64,000 nucleotides of DNA from an uncultured Succinivibrionaceae bacterium (GTDB lineage Bacteria > Pseudomonadota > Gammaproteobacteria > Enterobacterales > Succinivibrionaceae). Below the pieces are notes generated by a model. That model made no database searches. It was not told where the DNA came from and worked only from the letters and a program-made list of their open reading frames with translations. Within the stretch, counting starts at the first letter, position 1, and each line of letters starts with the position of its first letter. The DNA lies in the NCBI GenBank assembly GCA_900539665.1, contig UQCV01000005.1, positions 1 to 64,000 on the forward strand, read 5' to 3'. Positions 46,109-55,271 of the stretch are shown piece after piece. A program made the translations under genes and the position numbers.

Positions 46109-48237
46109 CGATTTTCGACAGTTGTTGTAATGTCTAATACCGCTAAGCCTTATCGGTAAACGGTTAGCGGTTATGATGCTTTTTTATCCTCTTGATACAT
46201 TTCAGGGGCTTCTTTAATTTTTTTTAAAATATTTTTTAGGGTATCTTTCATTACTACCTGCTGACCGAATTGCTCCATATCAAAGATCTTAAGAAGCTCG
46301 CTAATGATTTCACTATTGTTGTAGCTAGGCATAAAAGCCTGACCTTGTGATACACTCACTAGTTCAATGTCTTTTATTGCTTGTAATAACTCATCAACGG
46401 TGTACTTTCCATTAGGATATCTATCATGCGGTCCTGCTTGTAGAGCGATTTTTCGTTCAAGACCTCTAATAAGAACTAAAGTCATAAAACAGATAATAAA
46501 ATGAGCAATAATACGGGAGTCCTTATTGTGATAGAAAGGGCGAGACTTTAGGTTTGTTTTCATAATTCTAAAGTACTCTTTAATCTCCCAACGTCTTGCT
46601 CCAATAGCAGCAATTTGCTGTGTTGAACACTCCTCTTTAAAGAGGTTGGTTGCATTACAGTAAAAGCCATCAAACTTAGTATCCTTATCAATCTTTTCTT
46701 GATTGATTTTTGCAGTAGTTTTGGTAGCTTTTTTACCATCCTTGGTTTGATGTTCTTGTGTTAATAAGCTTCTAGGGGAATTCTCATGTTCTTGCTTGTA
46801 AGAGCTTGTTTCAATCATCTTTTGAGCACGTTTAATCTTTCGTTCACGAAGTGCTCTCATGTAGTCTTGATATTTGAGAGAAAAGGTTACAATCAATCGT
46901 TGATCTAAACCGTTTTCAGCTATGGTTCTTTCCTTATAGAAACTCACATTATAAAACTCGTCGCGATTATCCTCGTTTAAATTATCTAAAGAGAAATTAT
47001 TTACAGTTACAGGTTTGCCTGAACTGCGATCAATATAAGTCCAAGCATTAGGATCAAGAGCCCATTCTTGAAGGTTAGCTTTTAGTTGCTTAATAGATTG
47101 CACATAGACGTAATGTCTTTGACCTCTAAGACCAAATTGAACTAAAGGATCTGTTTCAATGGTGCAGTTATTGAATTGTCGATTATCAAAGGTTGATAGA
47201 CCACAATCTGCGCATACAACAATATCTGTTTTAGAAAAGTTTTTTATAAGCTTTTTTTCAAGAGGTTTCATAGAAGGTTTTTCGCTTTCATTACCAGCAA
47301 AAACATTAATACCTAGAGGAACACCATCTCCATCCATGAATAAACCTAATTGCACAATAGGATTAGGTCTGTTTTCCTTAGATTTACCATACTTGCGTAG
47401 GGTATGCTCTTGGTACCATTCTTCCGATTTTCCCTTTACATCGCAATCCTCAAGCTCTTTTTCAGTAAAGAAGTTGGTGCAGTCATAGTAGAGTCTATTA
47501 ACATTTCTTTTTAAAGTCTTATTTGAGTAGTAATAGAGCCTATCTTGAATTAGATCATAATGCTCTGCAATTAAATCCATAGCTCTGTATATATGTTGAA
47601 CTTGAACATTAGGACACTCAAGCATTTGGTGTTGAACTTTATTACTAAGACTTAATTTAGAACTAGGTGAAAGCACTCTGCCAAAAAGCATAGCTTTAAG
47701 CACCTTATTTAAAGAGAAACCCTTTACATGAGGGTGTTTAGCTTGAATTTCACTACAAATATTAGCAATACCAAACTCATGGTAAATTTTTTCTAAAACT
47801 AAATACCCTGCATTATAGGTAAGAGCTTTTTCATCCTTGGGTAAATTTTCTGCAAGCTTAATGGAGATAGTTCTGCAGCTTTTACTTTTAATCCTTTCCT
47901 CTTCAGCTTTCTTTGTTTCAAGGTACTGTCTGCACCACAGTTCGGCATCCTCGACACCATAAGTTTCTTTAATATGTTTTTCAGTACCAAGTTTTTCAAT
48001 TACCTTAGTCTTAACCTTGCCATCTAAACCACGGAAGGAGTCGATAATGTAATAACTGCAAGCATTTTTAGTTCTAGAAACAGATAAGCGCATAAGTCTA
48101 AACCACCGAAAAATTACAATGCTTATATAATAACGCATTATAGGCATTACAACAATATATTTATAACTAATTTTAGGCGAAAAATAAGGTGCATAAGCAC
48201 CTTGCGATTATTTGAGAAAACTAACTGTCGAACTTCC
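46109..48237 (-). mobile_element. IS1634-family insertion sequence
   Basis: About 2.13 kb carrying one transposase gene on the minus strand. TTCGACAGTT at 46114-46123 and its complement AACTGTCGAA at 48223-48232 mark short imperfect terminal inverted repeats, each about 5 bp from the ends. A hairpin (CCGCTAA/TTAGCGG, 46140-46169) follows the transposase stop. The element is flanked by the 186-bp direct repeat. Confidence 0.85.
46171..48147 (-). CDS. IS1634-family DDE transposase
   Basis: Up to 658 residues. The real start is probably the internal ATG at 48093 (MRLSVSRTKN...), which gives 640 residues. The DDE residues are plausible in YYDCTNF (first Asp), VVCADCGLS (second Asp) and RRWEIKEYFRIMK (Glu), the last forming the Y-region signature of the IS4/IS1634 group. 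The frame is open throughout, so the element could be active. It is surrounded by chromosomal genes on the opposite strand. Confidence 0.92.
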   Translation of the reverse strand: MPIMRYYISIVIFRWFRLMRLSVSRTKNACSYYIIDSFRGLDGKVKTKVIEKLGTEKHIKETYGVEDAELWCRQYLETKKAEEERIKSKSCRTISIKLAENLPKDEKALTYNAGYLVLEKIYHEFGIANICSEIQAKHPHVKGFSLNKVLKAMLFGRVLSPSSKLSLSNKVQHQMLECPNVQVQHIYRAMDLIAEHYDLIQDRLYYYSNKTLKRNVNRLYYDCTNFFTEKELEDCDVKGKSEEWYQEHTLRKYGKSKENRPNPIVQLGLFMDGDGVPLGINVFAGNESEKPSMKPLEKKLIKNFSKTDIVVCADCGLSTFDNRQFNNCTIETDPLVQFGLRGQRHYVYVQSIKQLKANLQEWALDPNAWTYIDRSSGKPVTVNNFSLDNLNEDNRDEFYNVSFYKERTIAENGLDQRLIVTFSLKYQDYMRALRERKIKRAQKMIETSSYKQEHENSPRSLLTQEHQTKDGKKATKTTAKINQEKIDKDTKFDGFYCNATNLFKEECSTQQIAAIGARRWEIKEYFRIMKTNLKSRPFYHNKDSRIIAHFIICFMTLVLIRGLERKIALQAGPHDRYPNGKYTVDELLQAIKDIELVSVSQGQAFMPSYNNSEIISELLKIFDMEQFGQQVVMKDTLKNILKKIKEAPEMYQEDKKAS

Positions 48238-48411
48238 GGGGTTTTTGCCCTAGAAACTTTAAATGACAAACATTTAGCTTGGTACCATTTGGTGTGTAAA
48301 CGTTTTAGTTTAGAACCTGTGGCTAAGCCTACTTATTTAGTTATGGCGCAAACGGTTGCTAAAGTTTTAAAACAAGAACAAGTTGATCGTTCATTTTTAG
48401 ATGAGATTTAA
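48238..48411 (+). pseudogene. 3' fragment of yfbV left by target-site duplication
   Basis: The last 57 codons of yfbV, in frame and with its stop, but without start or 5' half. It is an exact copy of the 3' end of the intact gene at 45563-46003. An open frame that fuses it to IS sequence (from 48202) has no evident ribosome binding site and is unlikely to be translated. Confidence 0.9.
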
Positions 48412-48423
48412 AAACAAATTTAT
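48238..48423 (+). repeat. Right copy of the 186-bp direct repeat
   Basis: It is identical to 45830-46015. The following base differs (T instead of C), marking the boundary with original flanking DNA. Confidence 0.92.
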
Positions 48424-48444
48424 TTAAAGCTAGAGGCTTACTAA

Positions 48445-49272
48445 TTAGTGCACTTCTGGATGATACTGTAACAAAATATTCTTGATTCTAATTAGTGATT
48501 CATGAGTTGGCGGTTCGATGCCTTCAAGCTGATATGGATCGTTGAAATAAGCCCACTTATGTTTGCCCATTTCGTGGTATGGTAAAAGTTCTACTCGTTC
48601 GACGCAATCGCCTAGTTCCTTAATAAAAGCCCCCATGGCATGTGCGTTTTCGTCGCTATCGGTCCAGGTCGGAACTACGACTAAACGGGCCCAAATCTTT
48701 TTACCGATCTTTTTAATGTAACGGGCTAATTCGAGAGTGTATTGATTAGTGCGCCCCGTAAGTTTTTTATGTACTTCGTCGTCCATGCATTTTAAGTCTA
48801 GGAGGAAAGTATCGGTTTCATTTAAGAGGGCCACAGTGTCATCAGTGTAGTTTCTAATGTACCCGTTGGTGTCTAAGCAGGTGGTAAAGCCAGCTTTATG
48901 CACTTCTTTAAATAATTCAGTGACGAATTTTGCTTGAATAGAAGCTTCCCCGCCAGATGCAGTAACGCCACCACCGGTAGCATTAAAGAATGGAGCGTAG
49001 GTGACGATTTCATCCATAAGTGATTTTACGGTCACGATATTGCCAGCTTTGAGGTCCCAAGTGTCGCGGTTGTGACAGTATAAACACTTCATGTTACAAC
49101 CTTGGAAGAACACGATAAAACGAATCCCTGGGCCGTCTACAGCCCCACCTGTTTCAATAGAGTGAATTCTTGCCGTTAGAGTGCCTTCTGGAATATTGCT
49201 TGGAACTTGTAGATTCATGGCGCTGAGTTGAGCGGCGGTAGGTTCCAATTTTTTAGGAATTGATTCTGTCAT
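48445..49272 (-). CDS. pflA: Pyruvate formate-lyase activating enzyme
   Basis: A 275-residue radical SAM enzyme. The CxxxCxxC cluster motif is in GCNMKCLYCHN (near residue 58), followed by GGGVTASGGEA, the SAM-binding Gly-rich segment. The length and C-terminal HEMGKHKWAYF match PflA. It generates the glycyl radical on pyruvate formate-lyase under anaerobiosis. pflB and focA, usually upstream, are not present; about 980 bp of non-coding DNA lies there. The start at 49272 has AGAGG 5 bp upstream. Confidence 0.92.
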   Translation of the reverse strand: MTESIPKKLEPTAAQLSAMNLQVPSNIPEGTLTARIHSIETGGAVDGPGIRFIVFFQGCNMKCLYCHNRDTWDLKAGNIVTVKSLMDEIVTYAPFFNATGGGVTASGGEASIQAKFVTELFKEVHKAGFTTCLDTNGYIRNYTDDTVALLNETDTFLLDLKCMDDEVHKKLTGRTNQYTLELARYIKKIGKKIWARLVVVPTWTDSDENAHAMGAFIKELGDCVERVELLPYHEMGKHKWAYFNDPYQLEGIEPPTHESLIRIKNILLQYHPEVH

Positions 49273-50252
49273 AAAAGCCTCTTTGCATCATAAATTAAGG
49301 AATGGGGCGGTCTATTGACTATGCTTATGTTTTTGGGGTTTGGTTACTTAAGAACCTAAAACTCACCATTAACTAAAAGTTTTGTAAAAAACTAAAGTTA
49401 AAGTAAACGCATGGTCAGGGCGAAAATGTTTAACGAAGTCATTGAAGTAATATAAGTCTTCACTTAGTTTTACCTAATTTTAGGTGGCTAAGCTTGCATT
49501 AGGTATAAGACAAGACGACCGTTTAACAAAATTATAACCTGTCGTGTTTCTTTTGGTAATAAAGGAACGTATGAGTTGTTTATATTTGCTGTATTTGGAA
49601 CCAAGAAAAAGGTTCGTTACAAGAAAAAGCATAGAGCATAGTCAATAGAAGCAGTAGATGCGTAACCGTAGGTGGGTGATAGCAGGTGGCTAATAGCAAG
49701 TGGTTAATAGCTGATAACGAGGACGAAAATTTGGTTGGCCTCGATAAAGACTACTTAAATATTATGTAAGTGCTAGAAGATGTGGGCGCTCTCTCAATCA
49801 ATATATCTTCAATATATCCATATATAATGGGGGAGAAAGATTGAGATACATGTCGATCATGAAAACGATCACAAAAATGCATGAGAATGTGAAAGTTAAA
49901 ATTCAAAAACTGTAATAAAGTTACACGTTATTTTGCGAATAAAATTTGAACTGTATATCCAAAAAACCAAGAAAAGGTGATTTGTTTTGCAAAAAATTGA
50001 CCAAAATTTAACCAAATAATTTTTGATAGCGTTTTCTGAAAATATTTTCAAGGTCAAGAAAATGTTTTCATGACATTTTTATGAAAAATAATTACAAAAA
50101 TAATTGTAATTAAATCGAAATGTGGTATTATGACAACTGTGGAAAGCAGATAAGCTTCCACCAAACAAGATTTTAAAAAGAGTTGCAGTTGTAAAACGAA
50201 GTTAAGCCCAAGGCAAAACTAAGTGCTAGCGATTCTTTAGGAGGATGACAGT
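49273..50252. other. Long AT-rich regulatory region between pflA and the small-peptide locus
   Basis: About 980 bp without a gene. It contains an inverted repeat TCTCAATC/GATTGAGA (about 49793-49845) around AT-rich sequence. Two near-identical GAAAATRTTTTCA palindromes lie 20 bp apart (50038-50050, 50058-50070), and an ATTACAA/TTGTAAT inverted repeat (50091-50110) overlaps the -35 box of the peptide promoter. No promoter for pflA is obvious. Confidence 0.5.
50104..50131 (+). promoter_or_regulatory. Promoter of the twin small-peptide locus
   Basis: A -35-like TTGTAA (50104-50109) and TATTAT (50126-50131) are 16 bp apart. TGG immediately precedes the -10, giving an extended -10 element. The inverted repeat ATTACAA/TTGTAAT overlaps the -35, so repressor control is plausible. 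The predicted leader is about 115 nt. Confidence 0.6.
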
Positions 50253-50348
50253 ATGAAGAACTTAATTAACATGTTTATGGTAAGCGAAAAGGCAGAAAAG
50301 ACTCTTCCACCATACACCCGTAGCTATCACTTCACTTACGTTAAGTAG
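50253..50348 (+). CDS. Small protein A, LPP-x-T...FTYVK family (31 residues)
   Basis: A 31-codon frame with a near-perfect ribosome binding site, AGGAGG at 50239-50244, 8 bp before the ATG. The peptide begins MKNLINMF and ends LPPYTRSYHFTYVK. The C-terminal motif is shared with the second small frame 190 bp downstream, while the linking DNA is different, which argues for selection on the protein. It has no signal peptide or membrane helix; the C-terminus is aromatic and basic. I do not recognise the family. Possible roles: a regulatory leader peptide, since Pro-Pro can slow ribosomes, a peptide signal, or a protein-binding micropeptide. Confidence 0.75.
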   Translation: MKNLINMFMVSEKAEKTLPPYTRSYHFTYVK

Positions 50349-50442
50349 GTTTAACGATAACGGATGCTTCATAAGGCTTGAGAGTCTATAGTTTTAGTCC
50401 TAACGCATAAAGCCTTGTACAAACAAGACAAAAAAATAAAAA

Positions 50443-50512
50443 AGCACCGAACAATATAATAAAACGGAAAAAAAGTTCATCAAGAACTAAAGTTCACTAA
50501 GAACTAGGTGCT
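50443..50512 (+). promoter_or_regulatory. Three-way-junction RNA element between the two small genes
   Basis: AGCACC (50443-50448) pairs with GGTGCT (50507-50512) and encloses two adjacent hairpins with identical stems and five-base loops: AGTTC-ATCAA-GAACT (50474-50488) and AGTTC-ACTAA-GAACT (50491-50505). A further hairpin, CTTGT/ACAAG, lies at 50414-50427. It ends 26 nt before the second start codon, so it may control translation or processing. Confidence 0.5.
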
Positions 50513-50537
50513 AAACAGACAATAAGGGTACAGTAAA

Positions 50538-50642
50538 ATGAAAAAGTTATTTAATAAGTTAAGCGGTCTTAATTCACTTCCACCGTTTACCAAAAAGTAT
50601 AATTTCACTTATGTGAAAAATGACAGCACCTACGAACTCTAG
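50538..50642 (+). CDS. Small protein B, LPP-x-T...FTYVK family (34 residues)
   Basis: A 34-codon frame starting MKKLFNKL, with AAGGG 9 bp upstream. LPPFTKKYNFTYVK matches small protein A at 10 of 14 positions with conservative changes at the others (Y/F, R/K). It continues for seven more residues (NDSTYEL). Synonymous differences between the two copies (for example CCACCA/CCACCG, ACTTACGTT/ACTTATGTG) indicate old duplication with protein-level conservation. An intrinsic terminator follows. Function unknown. Confidence 0.75.
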   Translation: MKKLFNKLSGLNSLPPFTKKYNFTYVKNDSTYEL

Positions 50643-50693
50643 TTACCAGTTCGATTAGGAAAACTGATTTGTAATTTGTAAGCTTGTAATCAA

Positions 50694-50715
50694 AACCCGG
50701 CCTAGCCGGGTTTTT
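50694..50715 (+). terminator. Intrinsic terminator of the twin small-peptide locus
   Basis: AACCCGGC (50694-50701) pairs with GCCGGGTT (50705-50712) around CTA and is followed by five T. It lies 51 bp after the second small gene and separates it from prfA. Confidence 0.9.
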
Positions 50716-51097
50716 ACGTTAACGGCTTTAAAGATGAAACATCTATGAACAAGGCTTTATGAAAAACCTTGGGCGTACTTAAAAAATACTAAAAAATACA
50801 AGAAAAAGCCCCTCATAATAAGGCCAAAATCGCATCTGTCAGCTTATTTAAAAAAACGCTTCTTTATGATAGAATACGCGCAATTACAGTTTGGCCTAGC
50901 CAGATTGAGGCCAGCTCAATTGCTAGCTTAAAAATATATTAGAGCCACAGTTTTTAACTGTGACTAGCGTGAAAGCCTAACAATTTAAAATGCCACATAG
51001 GTAGAAACTGAATCTTGATGTGGTTAAAAGACTTGTTCGCGCTCTACCGAGATATTGTGCCACCACGAATTTAGCTCGTGCGTGAAGAGGAAAATAA
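50716..51097 (+). other. prfA upstream region
   Basis: A possible promoter is TTTAAA (50847-50852) and TAGAAT (50870-50875), 17 bp apart, giving a leader of about 215 nt. hemA, usually upstream of prfA, is absent. GAGGAAAATAA precedes the prfA ATG. No further gene is seen. Confidence 0.4.
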
Positions 51098-52189
51098 ATG
51101 TTAAAGCAATCAATTATCACCAAGCTTGAAACTCTCGAAGAAAGATTTGAGGAAGTACAGGCTTTGTTGGCTGATCCAGAAATTGCCAATGATCAAAACA
51201 AGTTCCGTGATCTCAACAAGGAATATGCGCAACTCGATACAATCGTTAAAGCTTTTAGAGGTTATCGTCAGCTTGAATCAGATCTTACTGAAGCTGAAGC
51301 GATGATAAATGGTGATGACGAAGAAATGCGCGAGATGGCAGCGGAAGAAATCGATGGCATCCGTGAAAATATTGCCAAATCTGAAAAAGACATCCAGATT
51401 CTACTTTTACCAAAAGACCCTAAAGACGATAACAACGCTTTCGTTGAAATTCGCGCTGGTACCGGTGGGGATGAAGCTGCAATTTTTGCTGGTGACTTAT
51501 TTAGAATGTACTCTAAGTACGCTGAAAGGCGTAATTGGAGCGTTGAAATAATGAACTGCTCTGAAGGCGAACATGGTGGCTATAAGGAAATGATCTGTAA
51601 AATCTCTGGTGATGGGGTTTATGGGATCATGAAGTTTGAATCAGGCGGGCACCGTGTACAGCGTGTTCCTGAAACTGAAACCCAGGGCCGTGTTCATACT
51701 TCCGCTTGTACCGTGATGGTATTCCCTGAAGTGCCAGAATCAGAAGCTCCTGAAATTTTAGCTAAAGATATCCGTATTGATACCTTTAGAGCATCCGGGG
51801 CTGGTGGGCAGCACATTAATAAGACCGACTCTGCTATTCGTATTACCCACTTCCCATCAGGGTTGGTAGTTGAATGTCAGGACGAACGTTCACAGCATAA
51901 GAACAAGGCTAAGGCATTTGCAGTTTTGGCTTCTCGTTTAGCCCGTCTCGATGAAGAAAAGAAGATGAAAGAACAAGCTGAACAACGTCAGAGCATTTTA
52001 AGTTCTGGGGACCGTTCAGACCGTATTAGAACTTACAACTACCCACAAGGGCGTGTAAGTGATCACCGCATTAACTTAACTTTATACCGTTTAACTGAAA
52101 TTATGAATGGCGATCTCGATGCCCTCGTAATGCCTGTAATTGAAGAACATCAGGCTAACATGTTAGCTGAATTGGCGCGTGAAGGTTAA
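51098..52189 (+). CDS. prfA: Peptide chain release factor 1
   Basis: A 363-residue class I release factor. The GGQ motif is in [10 protein letters not shown] (near residue 235). The tripeptide anticodon region reads P-E-T in [10 protein letters not shown], the P-x-T form of RF1, which recognises UAG and UAA. Length and C-terminus are normal. prmC, which methylates the GGQ glutamine, follows downstream as in E. coli, although a terminator lies between them. Confidence 0.97.
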   Translation: MLKQSIITKLETLEERFEEVQALLADPEIANDQNKFRDLNKEYAQLDTIVKAFRGYRQLESDLTEAEAMINGDDEEMREMAAEEIDGIRENIAKSEKDIQILLLPKDPKDDNNAFVEIRAGTGGDEAAIFAGDLFRMYSKYAERRNWSVEIMNCSEGEHGGYKEMICKISGDGVYGIMKFESGGHRVQRVPETETQGRVHTSACTVMVFPEVPESEAPEILAKDIRIDTFRASGAGGQHINKTDSAIRITHFPSGLVVECQDERSQHKNKAKAFAVLASRLARLDEEKKMKEQAEQRQSILSSGDRSDRIRTYNYPQGRVSDHRINLTLYRLTEIMNGDLDALVMPVIEEHQANMLAELAREG

Positions 52190-52267
52190 GCTTAACTATT
52201 TAGTTTGTAGCTCAAACAAAGCTTACGCCCTAAACTTAGTTCAAGCGCTTTAGTTTTATAAAAAACT

Positions 52268-52308
52268 GCCGTATTTTCCTGTAACAGAGGAATATATGGC
52301 ATTTTTTT
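52268..52308 (+). terminator. Intrinsic terminator after prfA
   Basis: Thirteen positions pair with one mismatch (52268-52280 with 52288-52300), followed by A and a run of eight T. It implies partial or full separation of prfA and prmC transcripts. Confidence 0.8.
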
Positions 52309-52465
52309 TGTGATATTCTGTCAAAAAACGTAAAAATCCTTTGCTTATAGGCATTTGTTGATTTGTTGTTAAGTTTAAATTGCGTAAACTAAAGGTACGT
52401 GATGGGCAAGGCTTGTTTTATGCTTGCGATCCAAATTATAAAAATAATGTATAGGAGACCAAACC

Positions 52466-53341
52466 ATGCAGATTGGAGTATTGTACCGAGAAATTGAAGC
52501 TTTGCTGCGGGTAAACTGTGAGAGCAGGGAAGTCTCTTCCATTGAAGCTTACTGTTTAGTATCCCACGTCATTAAGAAAGATAAATCTTTTTTATTAACT
52601 TACCCAGAATACGAAGTTAGTGTTTCAGATGCCGAAGCGGTGCGCGCGTTAGTGCGTCGTCGTCTTGATGGTGAACCTATTGCTTATATATTAGGGAGTC
52701 GTGATTTTTGGACCTTGACTTTAAAGGTCACTAAAGACACTTTAATTCCGCGCGCTGATACTGAAACTTTGGTGGAACAAGCTTTAGTGGAGGCGCAAAA
52801 ATGGCTCCATGCGGGTCTCTCCCCAGAAAAACTTCGAATCCTTGATTTAGGTACTGGTAGTGGGGCGGTTGCTTTAGCTTTGAAAAAAGAATTGCCCCAA
52901 GCTATGGTTGATGCGATTGATTATTCAGAAGGCGCTTGTGCGGTGGCGCAGGAAAACGCTAATAACTTGAATTTACCAATAAAGGTATGGCGTAGCGATT
53001 GGTTTAGTGCCATTAAGGAACAACATCAATACCATATCATTGTTTCTAATCCTCCATACATTGCCGAAGGGGATGAACATTTAAGTAAAGGTGATTTGCG
53101 CTATGAACCAAGAACAGCTTTAGTTGCGCCAATGCGGGGCTTAAAAGATCTGTTAAATATCGTGCGTTTAGCTCCAAAATACTTAGTTAATGAAGGTTCA
53201 CTCTTAGTTGAACACGGTTTTAATCAAGGTGGGGAGGTAAAATCTCTGTTCCATGATGCAGATTTTACAAGTGTTGAAACAGTGCGCGATTTAGGCCAAA
53301 ACGAAAGAGTAACTAAAGGGCAGTATTTTTATAAAGCTTAA
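52466..53341 (+). CDS. prmC: Release factor glutamine methyltransferase PrmC
   Basis: A 291-residue SAM methyltransferase. The SAM motif DLGTGSGAVAL lies near residue 130 and the catalytic NPPY in SNPPYIAEGDEHL near 195. It N5-methylates the GGQ glutamine of RF1 and RF2. GGAGACC precedes the ATG by about 7 bp. Confidence 0.95.
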   Translation: MQIGVLYREIEALLRVNCESREVSSIEAYCLVSHVIKKDKSFLLTYPEYEVSVSDAEAVRALVRRRLDGEPIAYILGSRDFWTLTLKVTKDTLIPRADTETLVEQALVEAQKWLHAGLSPEKLRILDLGTGSGAVALALKKELPQAMVDAIDYSEGACAVAQENANNLNLPIKVWRSDWFSAIKEQHQYHIIVSNPPYIAEGDEHLSKGDLRYEPRTALVAPMRGLKDLLNIVRLAPKYLVNEGSLLVEHGFNQGGEVKSLFHDADFTSVETVRDLGQNERVTKGQYFYKA

Positions 53342-53678
53342 CTTACAAGCTGTGTCATTAAATGTGTAAGAATTACTCTTAATTTTTTTAAGGTAAAAGA
53401 AAAAACATCAGCCCCTTCCTTACAAGGTGGTTTCTATATATCCGGCCGTGATTATGCTATAATCACGGCCGAATGTTTGGGCTTATAAAAAAATAGAAGG
53501 TTTGGGTCTTTTTAAACTCGAAATGTATCTCTAATCATTCACTAGATTTTTAAGGTTCGCACTTTAGGCGCGAAGCTAAAGGTTTGAGTTAAAACCTTTT
53601 ACGGTTACTTAAACTAAAATAATTTTAGGTTTTTGGACCTAATCACGCAATAGATAGATTCAATAAGAAGTAAGACAC
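53342..53678 (+). promoter_or_regulatory. prfC promoter region with palindrome over an extended -10
   Basis: A 12-bp perfect inverted repeat (53443-53454 with 53460-53471) contains TGCTATAAT, an extended -10 box (TATAAT at 53458-53463). No good -35 lies 17 bp upstream, consistent with an extended -10 promoter. The symmetric GGCCGTGATTA arms would suit an operator or an RNA hairpin. The leader to prfC would be about 210 nt. Confidence 0.55.
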
Positions 53679-55271
53679 ATGGCAACTCAGGATTTTCTTT
53701 CGGAAATTAACAAGCGCCGTACCTTTGCGATTATTTCGCATCCGGACGCCGGTAAAACTACTATCACTGAAAAGGTCCTTCTTTACGGTCACGCTATTCA
53801 GCGCGCAGGGACTGTAAAGGGTCGCGGAGCTAACGGTTCTTTTGCTAAATCAGACTGGATGGAAATGGAAAAAGAACGTGGTATTTCGGTAACCACCTCT
53901 GTAATGCAGTTTCCATACAACGATTGCTTGGTTAATCTCCTTGATACCCCGGGCCACGAAGACTTCTCTGAAGATACTTACCGCGTGCTTACCGCCGTTG
54001 ACAGCTGCCTTATGGTTATTGATGCGGCCAAGGGGGTCGAAGAAAGAACTCGTAAGCTAATGGAAGTTACGAGAATGCGTACCACCCCGATTCTAACTTT
54101 TATGAATAAGTTAGACCGTGAAACTCGTGATCCTATGGAGCTGATGGATGAAGTAGAAAAAGAATTATCTATCGTTTGTGCTCCTATTACCTGGCCAATT
54201 GGTTGTGGCAAAAACTTCAAGGGTATTTACAATCTCTATACCGATGAAACTTTCCTTTATCAATCAGGTCAAGGTTCTATTATTCAAGATAAGCGCATGA
54301 TTAAAGGCTTGGATAACCCAGAACTTGATGCTGCGGTTGGTGAAGACTATGCGCAAGAATTACGTGACCAAGTTGAATTGGTGCGTGCCGGGGCGGCAGA
54401 GTTTTCAGAAGAAGATTTCCAAAAGGGTGATTTAACCCCGGTGTTCTTTGGGACGGCACTTGGTAACTTTGGGGTGGACCATATGTTAGATGGCCTTACC
54501 AAGTGGGCTCCTACTCCACAACCACGTATGACTGAAACTAGAGAAGTAAGCGCTAATGAAGATAAGCTTACCGGCTTCGTGTTTAAGATTCAGGCTAACA
54601 TGGATCCTAAGCATCGTGACCGTATTGCCTTCATGCGTTTAGTTTCTGGTAAGTTTGAACGTGGGATGAAGATGCACAACGTGCGCACCGGTAAAGACAT
54701 GAACGTAAGCGATGCTGTAACCTTTATGGCAGGTGATCGTGAACAGGCAAGTGAAGCTTATGCTGGCGATATTATCGGGCTACATAACCATGGCACCATC
54801 CAAATTGGTGATACCTTCACTCAAGGGGAAGATTTACACTTTGTGGGGATTCCTAACTTTGCGCCTGAACTCTTTAAGCGTATCCGCCTAAAAGACCCAT
54901 TGAAGCAAAAAGCTTTGTTAAAGGGCTTAGTGCAGCTATCTGAAGAAGGGGCGGTTCAGGTATTTAGACCAATCATTAACAACGATCTTATCGTTGGTGC
55001 GGTTGGGGTTTTGCAGTTTGACGTAGTTGTATCTCGTCTTAAAAACGAATATAACGTTGAAGCTGTCTATGAACCAATCAACGTGAACACTGCGCGTTGG
55101 ATTGAATCTGATGATGAAAAGGAATTAGAAGAAATCCAGCGTAAGGTGCCACAAAACATCGCACTCGATGGGGCTGATAACTTAACTTATATTGCGCCAA
55201 CTATGGTTAATTTGAACTTGACTATGGAACGTTATCCTAAGATTAAGTTCTGTAAGACTAGAGAACATTAA
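53679..55271 (+). CDS. prfC: Peptide chain release factor 3
   Basis: A 530-residue translational GTPase. G1 is HPDAGKTT (residues 21-28), G3 is DTPGHEDF near 90 and G4 is NKLD near 146. The C-terminal RF3 domain and length match E. coli RF3. It recycles RF1/RF2 from ribosomes after peptide release. It is a separate unit with its own promoter and terminator. Confidence 0.97.
   Translation: MATQDFLSEINKRRTFAIISHPDAGKTTITEKVLLYGHAIQRAGTVKGRGANGSFAKSDWMEMEKERGISVTTSVMQFPYNDCLVNLLDTPGHEDFSEDTYRVLTAVDSCLMVIDAAKGVEERTRKLMEVTRMRTTPILTFMNKLDRETRDPMELMDEVEKELSIVCAPITWPIGCGKNFKGIYNLYTDETFLYQSGQGSIIQDKRMIKGLDNPELDAAVGEDYAQELRDQVELVRAGAAEFSEEDFQKGDLTPVFFGTALGNFGVDHMLDGLTKWAPTPQPRMTETREVSANEDKLTGFVFKIQANMDPKHRDRIAFMRLVSGKFERGMKMHNVRTGKDMNVSDAVTFMAGDREQASEAYAGDIIGLHNHGTIQIGDTFTQGEDLHFVGIPNFAPELFKRIRLKDPLKQKALLKGLVQLSEEGAVQVFRPIINNDLIVGAVGVLQFDVVVSRLKNEYNVEAVYEPINVNTARWIESDDEKELEEIQRKVPQNIALDGADNLTYIAPTMVNLNLTMERYPKIKFCKTREH

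Noticed and set aside
48202..48411. 69-codon gene after the IS
   Set aside because: It is the duplicated yfbV 3' end fused by chance to IS end sequence, without start signals.
50253..50348. Type I toxin peptide
   Set aside because: The peptide lacks the hydrophobic membrane-spanning core typical of such toxins, and no antisense RNA gene is evident.
50253..50642. RiPP precursor peptides maturated by the neighbouring radical SAM protein
   Set aside because: The nearby radical SAM gene is a standard pflA, and no maturase, peptidase or exporter is present.
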